58,570 nt of DNA from assembly GCA_903842595.1 (NCBI GenBank), contig CAIMMO010000191.1, positions 1 through 58,570 on the forward strand. Direction: 5' to 3'. Both the position numbers and the translations under genes were made by a program. Source of the DNA: an uncultured Alphaproteobacteria bacterium. GTDB lineage: Bacteria > Pseudomonadota > Alphaproteobacteria > Caulobacterales > Hyphomonadaceae. The notes beneath the pieces are model-generated. The model saw nothing but the letters and a program-made list of their open reading frames with translations, was not told the origin of the DNA and made no database searches. Shown here in pieces: positions 1 through 6,619 of the stretch; positions within the stretch are counted from its first letter, which is position 1; every line of letters begins with the position of its first letter.

Positions 1-32
1 GGCTTTCCGCACTCGGGAATTGCGCAAGCCAT
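1..32 (-). CDS. Partial small ORF at the left edge
   Basis: An ATG at position 32 on the minus strand opens a frame that begins MACAIPECGK and runs off the window edge. A second reading frame through the same bases is also open and would continue into the C-terminal fragment seen at the right edge of the window. The sequence alone does not show which frame is used. Confidence 0.25.
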   Translation of the reverse strand, partial: MACAIPECGK

Positions 33-34
33 GC

Positions 35-103
35 TCAGCAAGCCCCGAAGTTGCGGGCGAGGATGCGGGCAAGCTCGGCGCGAAGGTCGGTGGCGATGGT
101 CAC
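35..103 (-). CDS. Tiny ORF, 22 aa, coupled to the gene upstream
   Basis: A GTG start overlaps the stop of the 116-aa gene (GTGA), the same coupling used throughout this operon. The 22-residue product is helical-looking (MTIATDLRAELARILARNFG). No family is recognised. It may instead be the beginning of a longer protein interrupted by a frameshift, because the next frame over is open across the window junction if the genome is circular. Confidence 0.35.
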   Translation of the reverse strand: MTIATDLRAELARILARNFGAC

Positions 104-450
104 TTGGTTTCTCCAGTGTCTGGGGCTGCTCGTGACTTGGCAATCACGCCTTCTGCGTCGGCAAGGCGCTTATACCAGCGGTCGCTCTGGTCTTTCAGGC
201 TTACCCCCGGTCCATCATCGTCGATGATGCCCTGTAGAACCTGGATAGCGTCGGGGTGGACGGCTGAGTTCAGGATTGCGCAGATCAGATAGGCGTTGCG
301 CCGGCCCTTCGCGCCGCAGTCAGCAACGTTGCATTTTTCAGTCATCGACGTGACGAAATAGCTTCCGAAAGCGACGCTGACCGTAAACGGACGAAGCTTG
401 AGAAGATCGACAAAATGCAAATCGGCTGATGTTGGCAGGTTCGCGCTCAC
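100..450 (-). CDS. Hypothetical protein, 116 aa
   Basis: No family is recognised. The GTG start at 450 is chosen because it overlaps the stop of the 27-aa gene as GTGA. An internal ATG at 345 would give an 81-aa product starting MTEKCNVADCG, whose CxxxxC spacing could bind metal. The gene lies in a leftward operon in which every neighbour overlaps by 4 bases, which implies translational coupling. Confidence 0.65.
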   Translation of the reverse strand: MSANLPTSADLHFVDLLKLRPFTVSVAFGSYFVTSMTEKCNVADCGAKGRRNAYLICAILNSAVHPDAIQVLQGIIDDDGPGVSLKDQSDRWYKRLADAEGVIAKSRAAPDTGETK

Positions 451-551
451 AGGAATTCCTCCATCATCATATCGTCGAGCGGGTGGCGGGGCGTCAGCAG
501 TGCGAGCAGTCTTCCCAGCAGCGCGGTCATGGCGCTGCCTTCAGGGCTGCG
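441..551. repeat. Direct repeat, copy A (about 111 bp)
   Basis: This stretch is nearly identical to 1265-1375. It covers the 27-aa ORF, the last codons of the gene upstream (KAAP stop) and the GTG start of the gene downstream. The pair marks a segmental duplication of an operon piece. Confidence 0.85.
447..530 (-). CDS. Small duplicated protein, 27 aa (copy A)
   Basis: The ORF starts at ATG 530, overlapping the stop of the upstream 110-aa gene (ATGA), and ends in a GTGA overlap with the next gene. The product has a hydrophobic N-terminal half (MTALLGRLLALLTPRHPLDD) and an acidic end (EEFL). A near-identical 27-aa copy lies at 1271-1354. The two exact overlaps and conservation of the copy, including two conservative changes in the acidic tail, argue that it is translated. 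Confidence 0.55.
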   Translation of the reverse strand: MTALLGRLLALLTPRHPLDDMMMEEFL

Positions 552-859
552 CGGTGCAGAGCGAGCGTCGCAAATGCGGTCGCGGCCATCTGCTCTGCGC
601 TTAGGATTGGCGGCCCGTAGCAGGCGGCATGGCTCTCGCTGTATTCGATGTGGCACGCAGCAATTTGTTCCAGCGCACTTTCCAGCACCCTCACGCGCTC
701 GGCCTGTGCGCGGATCAGGGCGGCGGCGGCGCGGAGCTGCTTTGCTTCGTTGAGATACGCAGCGGACATGCTGGCCAACCATTCTAGCGCAGATTTCGCC
801 TCTTGCTCGCCAGCGAACTCATCTAGTCCAACGGCAATCTGTTCCGGTGTCGCGCTCAC
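527..859 (-). CDS. Hypothetical coiled-coil protein, 110 aa
   Basis: The GTG start at 859 overlaps the stop of the upstream 69-aa gene. The protein begins SATPEQIA and has a central helix rich in RAQAERVRVLE. The same pattern recurs in the 137-aa protein at 1351-1764 (SATPEQIA, then LIRAQAERVKVLEAKLEKIA), so the two are paralogues. Both end in ALKAAP. Function is unknown; the shape suggests a small helical oligomer. Confidence 0.7.
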   Translation of the reverse strand: MSATPEQIAVGLDEFAGEQEAKSALEWLASMSAAYLNEAKQLRAAAALIRAQAERVRVLESALEQIAACHIEYSESHAACYGPPILSAEQMAATAFATLALHRAALKAAP

Positions 860-1065
860 AGCTTCACCGCCTTCCGCGCCGCACGGGCTTCCGCCTCGTC
901 CTGTGCTTCCGCTTCACGGTCGAGAAGGTCGGCGATGGCCTCGGCTTCCGTCGCGCCGTAGCCAACGTGGCAGCACTCAGGATCGGACCCAGCGCGGGCG
1001 GCGACGTAGTCGAAGCGCCGGACGGGGATCGGCTTGGGGTCGTAGTCAACGAGGATGCGTGTCAC
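856..1065 (-). CDS. Hypothetical protein, 69 aa
   Basis: The ORF overlaps its neighbours by 4 bases on both sides. The middle segment (GYGATEAEAIADLLDREAEA) resembles the small HicB-like fold often seen in phage and antitoxin proteins, in which a short beta region precedes an acidic helix. No partner toxin is visible nearby, so a toxin-antitoxin role is not supported. Confidence 0.65.
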   Translation of the reverse strand: MTRILVDYDPKPIPVRRFDYVAARAGSDPECCHVGYGATEAEAIADLLDREAEAQDEAEARAARKAVKL

Positions 1066-1274
1066 GGGCGGTATCCTTCAATGAGGGCAAGGATTTGCTC
1101 GGGGGTTTCGCGAGCGTCCGTCGCCCAGTTCGTCGTGTGGACGCTGGACCGCTTGAAGTTGGCGGAATGCGAAAACGGACCCGACTCGCTCACCAATATT
1201 GCGGAGATGAAGTTGGGATTGATGTAGACGGGCTCGCCAGAGTAGCCGGTCAGTCTGATGAATTTCGCGCTCAC
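1062..1274 (-). CDS. FlbD-like small protein, 70 aa
   Basis: The start is the GTG at 1274, which overlaps the stop of the second 27-aa gene. The pattern of an N-terminal basic strand, then PVYINPNFISAIL, then a C-terminal ETPEQILALIE helix, resembles the FlbD-like small proteins common in phages. In bacteria FlbD homologues sit in flagellar operons; the role in phages is not known. Similarity is by eye only. Confidence 0.6.
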   Translation of the reverse strand: MSAKFIRLTGYSGEPVYINPNFISAILVSESGPFSHSANFKRSSVHTTNWATDARETPEQILALIEGYRP

Positions 1275-1375
1275 AGAAATTCCTCCATAATCACATCGTC
1301 CAAAGGGTGGCGGGGCGTCAGCAGGGCGAGCAGTCTTTCCAGCATCGCGGTCATGGCGCTGCCTTCAGTGCTGCG
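1265..1375. repeat. Direct repeat, copy B (about 111 bp)
   Basis: Second copy of the 441-551 segment, with scattered substitutions. It carries the second 27-aa ORF and the same gene-junction signals. Confidence 0.85.
1271..1354 (-). CDS. Small duplicated protein, 27 aa (copy B)
   Basis: The ORF starts at ATG 1354 with an ATGA overlap and ends in a GTGA overlap. The product (MTAMLERLLALLTPRHPLDD and an acidic EEFL tail) differs from copy A at four positions. Maintenance of the frame and both overlaps in two copies supports a real gene. Function is unknown. Confidence 0.55.
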   Translation of the reverse strand: MTAMLERLLALLTPRHPLDDVIMEEFL

Positions 1376-1764
1376 TCAGCGATCTGGCCCATCTCCCAGC
1401 AGGCGCGGGCGTAGCCTTCGTTGAAAGCCTCCTGAACCATGTCGTTGACTTCGTCGCGGTAGTCGGTTGACCAACTCGGGGGCCATCCAACTGTCGGCTG
1501 ATCGCGCGGCTCCTTGGCCGGCGCTTCGCCTGCGATCTTCTCTAGCTTCGCCTCAAGCACTTTCACGCGCTCAGCCTGCGCACGGATCAGGAATGCTGCG
1601 CGGAGGTCTGCGTTGACATCGCTTGGAAGCTCTCTGCTTTTGCCGTGGAAGGCCAACTGCTCCAGCCGCTCGGCAATCTGTTCCGGTGTCGCGCTCACGG
1701 CTTGGCTTCCCGAACCGCGTTGCCGGTAGATCGCCCGCGCCACGCGCTCCACATCATCATCCAT
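1351..1764 (-). CDS. Hypothetical protein, 137 aa, paralogous to two other genes
   Basis: Two parts can be seen. The N-terminal half (SATPEQIA, then a LIRAQAERVKVLE helix) matches the 110-aa protein at 527-859. The C-terminal half (LEKIAGEAPAK, then WPPSWSTDYRDEVNDMVQEAF and GQIADAAL) matches the 200-aa protein at 11343-11945. It therefore links two members of an in-genome paralogous family. No known domain is recognised. Confidence 0.75.
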   Translation of the reverse strand: MDDDVERVARAIYRQRGSGSQAVSATPEQIAERLEQLAFHGKSRELPSDVNADLRAAFLIRAQAERVKVLEAKLEKIAGEAPAKEPRDQPTVGWPPSWSTDYRDEVNDMVQEAFNEGYARACWEMGQIADAALKAAP

Positions 1765-1765
1765 C

Positions 1766-2875
1766 TCAGAACTCCACCGTCACGTTGCGGATGCTGCCAG
1801 CGGCGATGGCCTGCACCAGCTTCTTCGCCGCAGCCATCGTGATGCCCGACACGCCGGTCATGTCCTGCGCCACCTGTTCGAAGATGGTGGCGCGGTGCTC
1901 CTGATCTTTGCGGCGGCGCTCGTCTTCCTCCGCCTGCGCCTGGCGTGCGACTTCGGCAGCGCGCTCGCGGCGCAGCGCTTCTTCACGCTCCGCCTCAGCA
2001 GCCGCAGCACGGGCATTGGCCGCATCCACCTCCGCCTGCGCCTTGCGCCGTAGCTCGGCCTCAGTGGCCTGACGCTGCGCCTCCGCCCTTGCCTCGGCCA
2101 CGAGGCGGGCGTTCTCCTCGGCCTCCTTGATGGCCTCCTGCCGCTCACGCTCCGCCGCCTCACGGGCGATGCGGGACTCCTCCTCGGCAGCAGCCTTCGC
2201 GCGCTCGACGGCATCCCGCGCATCGCGCTCGGCCCTCTCCTGCCTCAACTTCTCCAACTCGGCGCGGTCGGCCTCGGCCTGACGGATCTGTGCGGCGAAG
2301 CTGTCGAGAGCCTGCAAGGCCTTCTCCCTCTCACGCGCGACTAGTTCGGTCAGTTCCTGATACACCTCCCCCACGATGGAGGTGGCCTCGATCCTCTGTC
2401 GTCGCGCCAAGATCTTCTCAAGCGTCGCGCCAGCCGGGAGCGTGAGGCTGTCCTCAAGGTATTTGCGGAAGCCGCGAATCGCCTCCTCCCGCGCCTTCTC
2501 CTGCTCCTCCCATTGCGTCAGCGGCTCGCGCATTGCGGCCTGGCGCTGCTCCAGCGCGCCCGTAATCTCGTTGCGGACGTCGTTCACCTCCCGCGTCTTC
2601 TTGCGGTAGTCCTCGGTGAGATCCTTGCCGGCGGAGTCGAGCCGCGTCTTCAGCTTGGCGATGTCGAAGGCGGCGGAGCGCAGGCTGTCGCGCGCCTTGT
2701 TGTCAGTGACGTCCTTGGGCGCCGCTGCAATCTCTGCGTCGAGTTGAGCGAGCAGTTGCGGCAGAACCTTGGTGTCGAAGTAGATCGCCTTGGGCTCCTC
2801 GCGGAGCATGGCCCTGATGTCCATTGCTTCTGAGTTGTCGCCGATGACGGCTTCGCGTGCGGTGGTGTCGGTCAT
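1766..2875 (-). CDS. Coiled-coil phage protein, 369 aa
   Basis: A long charged protein with a conserved-looking N-terminal region (residues about 25-150, containing DTKVLPQLLAQLDAEI) and a long Glu/Arg/Ala coiled coil over roughly residues 195-320. It ends in a short globular tail with AAKKLVQAIAAGSI. Proteins of this shape commonly sit beside RecT/exonuclease genes in phages, as here, which suggests a recombination- or DNA-metabolism-associated role. The ATG is preceded by a GAGGACAC leader. Function is inferred from context only. Confidence 0.8.
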   Translation of the reverse strand: MTDTTAREAVIGDNSEAMDIRAMLREEPKAIYFDTKVLPQLLAQLDAEIAAAPKDVTDNKARDSLRSAAFDIAKLKTRLDSAGKDLTEDYRKKTREVNDVRNEITGALEQRQAAMREPLTQWEEQEKAREEAIRGFRKYLEDSLTLPAGATLEKILARRQRIEATSIVGEVYQELTELVAREREKALQALDSFAAQIRQAEADRAELEKLRQERAERDARDAVERAKAAAEEESRIAREAAERERQEAIKEAEENARLVAEARAEAQRQATEAELRRKAQAEVDAANARAAAAEAEREEALRRERAAEVARQAQAEEDERRRKDQEHRATIFEQVAQDMTGVSGITMAAAKKLVQAIAAGSIRNVTVEF

Positions 2876-2900
2876 TGTAGTGTCCTCTCTGATGATTGAA

Positions 2901-3281
2901 TTACCGGATGCCCTTGGACATCCGCGCCCGCGTCGCTCGCATCGTCTCGCTGTCCGTGACGGCGGTCGGCAGGTTGTCGTCCGAGTCCACCGCGCACTTG
3001 AGGTCGATCATCCGTGAGCGGAGAAGGTCGTTGAGAATGCCAGCGCGGGTGCGCGGGTTCGATCCGTTGGCGACTTCGGCGAGGTTCTCGGCGACGACCG
3101 CGTCCATCTTGCGCCAGAAGGCGGCTTCGTTGGCGCGTCCACGGAACTCCAGATAGTTGGCGACGCCGCGGCAATTGATGGCAAAGGTCTGCAGGCTGAC
3201 CGTCCAGATGCCGTTGGCGGTAAGCGCGGCATGGTCGATCTGATTCTGCGTGGGGGCGGCGTATCCGGTGTCGTAAAGCAT
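2901..3281 (-). CDS. Hypothetical protein, 126 aa
   Basis: The ATG at 3281 is chosen because GAGGACACCAC precedes it, the leader shared by seven other minus-strand genes. Upstream in-frame ATGs at 3320 and 3359 exist but lack it. The protein is soluble and helical, with no family recognised. It is the first gene of the leftward operon and is divergent from the Cro-like gene at 3412. Confidence 0.7.
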   Translation of the reverse strand: MLYDTGYAAPTQNQIDHAALTANGIWTVSLQTFAINCRGVANYLEFRGRANEAAFWRKMDAVVAENLAEVANGSNPRTRAGILNDLLRSRMIDLKCAVDSDDNLPTAVTDSETMRATRARMSKGIR

Positions 3282-3411
3282 GTGGTGTCCTCGTTCGTTG
3301 TTGATGGCACTGGCGTACATGGGACGCGCCCCATACGCAAGAAAGGAATGTGGGACCAATCCTATAAATTATTCTTGACAGCGGGGGGGCGCTTCCCACA
3401 AGTCTCGCGCC
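3282..3411. promoter_or_regulatory. Divergent promoter/operator region
   Basis: This spacer separates the leftward operon from the rightward replication block. It holds a short AT-rich stretch (CCTATAAATTATTC at about 3361-3374) followed directly by a TTGACA hexamer on the plus strand at 3375-3380, both rare in this GC-rich sequence. The downstream -10 is not clear. The location beside a small DNA-binding-like gene suggests control of early transcription. Confidence 0.45.
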
Positions 3412-3627
3412 ATGACCGATTACAAACCCCTACTGAAGCGCGCCGAGGCCTTTGCCAAGGAAAGCGGCTATGCGCTTTCTACCGTATCGAAGGAGATCCT
3501 TCTGGACGGTAAACGCATCGCCGAATTGAAATCCGGCAAGTCGCGCATCTGGCCTGACACGCTGGAAGCCGCGAGCAAGCGCCTCGACAAGATGGAAGCC
3601 GACTACCGGAAAGCGAGCGCGTCATGA
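3412..3627 (+). CDS. Small Cro-like DNA-binding protein, 71 aa
   Basis: This short basic helical protein stands at the head of the rightward early block, next to the divergent promoter region, which is the usual position of a Cro-type regulator. It contains SGYALSTVSKEILLDGKRIAEL followed by a SRIWPDTLEAASKRL helix, compatible with a helix-turn-helix fold. The family assignment is inferred from size, position and pattern. Its stop overlaps the next small ORF by 4 bases. Confidence 0.6.
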   Translation: MTDYKPLLKRAEAFAKESGYALSTVSKEILLDGKRIAELKSGKSRIWPDTLEAASKRLDKMEADYRKASAS

Positions 3628-3722
3628 AATACGCCGTCCACCCCCCAACCCGGATGGCGCATCCCGAGCGGCCTGCGCGTGTGGTGTCCTCCACTGCGCG
3701 GGCCGCGGAGGCCTCGCTATGA
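3624..3722 (+). CDS. Small ORF, 32 aa, coupled on both sides
   Basis: ATG 3624 overlaps the stop of the Cro-like gene (ATGA), and its own stop overlaps the exonuclease start (ATGA). The 32-residue product is basic and proline-containing (MKYAVHPPTRMAHPERPARV), with no family. It may be a real peptide or simply a translational bridge to the nuclease. Confidence 0.4.
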   Translation: MKYAVHPPTRMAHPERPARVVSSTARAAEASL

Positions 3723-4591
3723 GCTGGGATGAAGAATCAGAAACCGCCGTTGCCGAGAAGGTCGAGAAGTACGTCCCACTCGCGGACGGCATCCACCGCG
3801 ACGCGTCGTTTGAGAATTATCTGAAACAGGACCGCGTCTCCAAGTCCCTGCTGTGGGACACCTTCGATCGCTCGCCTGCTCACGCACGTCAGGGCAAGGA
3901 GGAGAGCAACGCGATGAAGATCGGCACCGCCACGCACTGCGTGCTGCTGGAGCCTGACATGTTCCGCGCCCGCTTTGTGCGTGGCCCTGACGATAGGCGC
4001 GGCAACAAGTGGAAGGACGCGCTTGCAGTGGCCGCGTCTGATGGCCGCGATCTTCTGACGGCCGGCGATTACGACTCGGCGCTGATGCTGCGCGATGTCG
4101 TCAAGGACATGGCATACATCAAGAAGCTGACCGGGAACGGCGCCTACCGCGAGATCACCGCGTGCGCGACCGATCCTGACACAGGATTGAAAACGCGGAT
4201 GCGCGCTGACGCCTACGTGCCGGGCGACGGGATCCTGATCGATCTGAAGACGACTGCCGACGCGCGGCCTGAACCGTTCATGCGCTCGGTGCGCAACTTC
4301 GGCTACCATCTGCAGGAGGCTCACTACTCCCGCACGTGGTCGCTGGCCGGCGGCGCCTCCGTGGCGTTCCTGTTCGTCGTCGTCGAGCCAGAGGCGCCGT
4401 TCGCGGTGAAGATCTACGAACTGGATCCCGACACCGTCGCAGAGGGCGAGGCTATCCGTCAGCGTGCGATGGCGACGTGGGCGGAGTGTGTGGCGGCGGG
4501 GGCCTGGCCCTCCTACTCGCAGGAGCCCGAAGTGATCGGCCTGCGCAAGTTCGACTACAAGATGACCGTACCAATGATGGGCGGCAACTAG
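3719..4591 (+). CDS. PD-(D/E)XK exonuclease, RecE/Exo VIII-like
   Basis: This 290-aa protein matches the C-terminal nuclease domain of RecE-type phage exonucleases. The core motif is visible: D164 in RMRADAYV and D175-L-K177 in GILIDLKTT, which would bind the catalytic metal. The family resects double-stranded DNA to give 3' tails for the annealing protein. RecT follows directly, so the two form a single-strand-annealing recombination pair. Confidence 0.85.
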   Translation: MSWDEESETAVAEKVEKYVPLADGIHRDASFENYLKQDRVSKSLLWDTFDRSPAHARQGKEESNAMKIGTATHCVLLEPDMFRARFVRGPDDRRGNKWKDALAVAASDGRDLLTAGDYDSALMLRDVVKDMAYIKKLTGNGAYREITACATDPDTGLKTRMRADAYVPGDGILIDLKTTADARPEPFMRSVRNFGYHLQEAHYSRTWSLAGGASVAFLFVVVEPEAPFAVKIYELDPDTVAEGEAIRQRAMATWAECVAAGAWPSYSQEPEVIGLRKFDYKMTVPMMGGN

Positions 4592-4616
4592 ACTATCAAC
4601 CCAAGGAGATAGTGCA

Positions 4617-5636
4617 ATGAGCACGGCCGTATCGACACAGACCAACGCGGGCGCCATGACCGCCTCCGAGCGCATCGAAGCGACGCTCGCCAACATGGTG
4701 GACAAATTCCGCGCGGTGCTTCCCGCAGAGATGCCAGCAGAGCGCTTCTGCCGGGTCGCCCAGACGGCGCTTCAGGATCCGCGCGTGCAGGAGGTCGCCC
4801 ACACTCACGAGGGGCGGCAGAGCATCATCGTCGAGGTGACGGCTGCAGCTACGGACGGCCTCTTGCTGGACAAGCGTGAGGCGTTCCTCAACGTCTACAA
4901 GACGAAGATCAAGACCGAGCGCGGCGAAGAGTGGGTGCCGCTCGCCAAGTACATGCCGATGTACAGGGGCCTGATGAAGCTGGCCCGCAACAGCGGCGTC
5001 ATCGCCGACATCAAGTGCGACATCGTGAAGGGCGGCGACGTGTTCGCGGTCGATAAATTCCCGCCAGCAGGCGAGTGCCCGATCACGCACAAGTACCCGG
5101 AGAACGCCTTCGCCCGCGGCGACGTCATGGGCGTCTACTCGGTCGCGCTCTACAAGGACGGTACGTGGTCGAACGCCGAGGTGATGAGCTACGCCGACGT
5201 CGAGAAGATCCGGCAGGCATCGCCTGGCAAGGACAAGGACGCGTGGGGCAAGCACTGGAACGAGATGGCCCGCAAGACAGCCATCCGCCGCCTGTCGAAG
5301 TACCTGCCGAACTCGACCGATGGCATGGAGCGCCTGCACAACGCATCGCAGCGCGGCGACGACTACAACCTGATCGAGGGCGCGGCGTCTGTTGCGGCTC
5401 TCGCCGCTCCTGCGCCACGCAAGCAGACGATGGCCAAGCAGCTGCTGGCGCCGCCGCCGGCACAGCCGGTCGAGCCTCAGAAGGATGCCGCCCCGGCAAA
5501 GGCTGCGGCGAAGGCCAAGACTGAGTCGAAGCCGAAAGGCAAGACCGCCGAATCGCCGCAGGCGCCTTTGGAAGACGAGGGCTATGATGACCGTGGCGGC
5601 GGTCAGTGGCCGGAGGAAGACGACGGCGACGTCTAA
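4617..5636 (+). CDS. recT: RecT-like single-strand annealing protein
   Basis: The 339-aa protein has the RecT core over about residues 15-255, including the conserved stretches WVPLAKYMPMYRGLMKLA and WGKHWNEMARKTAIRRLSKY. It anneals complementary single strands after resection by the upstream exonuclease. The last 80 residues are an Ala/Pro/Lys-rich and then acidic tail, likely disordered. A good ribosome site (AAGGAG) lies 6-7 bases before the ATG. Confidence 0.93.
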   Translation: MSTAVSTQTNAGAMTASERIEATLANMVDKFRAVLPAEMPAERFCRVAQTALQDPRVQEVAHTHEGRQSIIVEVTAAATDGLLLDKREAFLNVYKTKIKTERGEEWVPLAKYMPMYRGLMKLARNSGVIADIKCDIVKGGDVFAVDKFPPAGECPITHKYPENAFARGDVMGVYSVALYKDGTWSNAEVMSYADVEKIRQASPGKDKDAWGKHWNEMARKTAIRRLSKYLPNSTDGMERLHNASQRGDDYNLIEGAASVAALAAPAPRKQTMAKQLLAPPPAQPVEPQKDAAPAKAAAKAKTESKPKGKTAESPQAPLEDEGYDDRGGGQWPEEDDGDV

Positions 5637-5711
5637 CTACATCTAGGGGCTAGGGACACTTCTGTCACAATTCGTTGAGGCATCGCGCGCGTCGCGATGG
5701 TCGGGAAAGTC

Positions 5712-6056
5712 ATGACCAAATCCATTAACCGTGTTCGCGTGCGCGTATCCGACGTGGTCGAGGCCGTGGTCGCGGTGAGCAAACTCAGGCACGCCGATCT
5801 CTTCGGCCGTCGGCGGTTCGCTGCCATCACCTACTGGCGCAAGGTTGGCTACATCGCCGCCTACTCGATCACCGGCCAGTCCCTGTCGGCAATAGCGCAG
5901 CACTGGGACAAGGATCACACGACTTTGGTCTACACGATGAAGCGCTGGCGCACGCGGGATGCGAACGACCAGAGGCTGCACACTGACTTGATGCGGGTTG
6001 CTGAGCGCGCCATCGAGATCGCCGAGTCGCGCGGGCTGCTGCGGAGGGCGGCATGA
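5712..6056 (+). CDS. DnaA domain IV-like DNA-binding protein
   Basis: A 114-aa protein whose middle matches the C-terminal DNA-binding domain of DnaA: a YWRKVGYIAAYSITGQSLSAI helix pair followed by KDHTTLVYTMKRW, which resembles the DnaA signature around DHTTV. It lacks any AAA+ domain, so it can bind DNA but not hydrolyse ATP. Such proteins may recognise a phage origin or act as transcription factors. An ATG at 5697 is an alternative start; 5712 has the better purine-rich upstream sequence. Confidence 0.75.
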   Translation: MTKSINRVRVRVSDVVEAVVAVSKLRHADLFGRRRFAAITYWRKVGYIAAYSITGQSLSAIAQHWDKDHTTLVYTMKRWRTRDANDQRLHTDLMRVAERAIEIAESRGLLRRAA

Positions 6057-6619
6057 CATGGCCCTTCGGCGACATGCGCCCGCTCTCCTACCAGATGCTG
6101 ATGGTCGATCCCCCGTGGGCGTTCGACAACTACTCCGCTGCAGGCGAGGCGAAGAACGCCAAGGCGCAGTACACGTGCATGAGCCTCGACGAGATCAAGC
6201 AGCTGCCGGTTGGATCTCTTGCGGGCGGCGACTGCTGCATGTGGCTCTGGGCCACCAACCCGATGCTGCCGCAGGCGATTGAGACGCTGAACGCGTGGGG
6301 CTTCACGTTCAAGACGGCGGGGCACTGGGCGAAGAAGACGCGCACGGGCAAGCTGGCGTTCGGCACCGGCTACATCTTGAGATCTGCCGGCGAGCCCTTC
6401 CTGATCGGCACCGTTGGCTCGCCCGTGTTCGCCCGCAATGTGCGCAGCGTGGTTGAGGGCCCGGTGCGCGAGCACAGCCGCAAGCCCGACGAGGCATACG
6501 ACGCCGCCGAGAAGCTGGTGCCCGGCGCGATGAAGCGGGGCGACATATTCAGCCGCCAGCGCCGCGGCGGGTGGGACAATTGGGGGCTCGAGTCGGACAA
6601 GTTCGGGGTGGCGGCATGA
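6053..6619 (+). CDS. MT-A70 family adenine-N6 DNA methyltransferase
   Basis: The 188-aa protein carries the catalytic DPPW at residues 19-22 and the downstream MT-A70 pattern (MWLWATNPMLPQAIETLNAWG and then SRKPDEAYDAAEKL). It transfers a methyl group from AdoMet to adenine. In phages this family is thought to protect DNA from restriction or to mark it. It overlaps its neighbours by 4 bases on each side, so it is co-translated with the replication genes. Confidence 0.9.
   Translation: MTWPFGDMRPLSYQMLMVDPPWAFDNYSAAGEAKNAKAQYTCMSLDEIKQLPVGSLAGGDCCMWLWATNPMLPQAIETLNAWGFTFKTAGHWAKKTRTGKLAFGTGYILRSAGEPFLIGTVGSPVFARNVRSVVEGPVREHSRKPDEAYDAAEKLVPGAMKRGDIFSRQRRGGWDNWGLESDKFGVAA

Noticed and set aside
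856-1065. HicB-type antitoxin of a toxin-antitoxin pair
   Set aside because: Only a loose pattern match, and no HicA-like double-stranded-RNA-binding toxin lies next to it.
3050-3070. GGTTCGATCC resembling a tRNA T-loop
   Set aside because: It lies inside a coding gene and no acceptor or anticodon stem can be drawn around it. I found no tRNA in the window.
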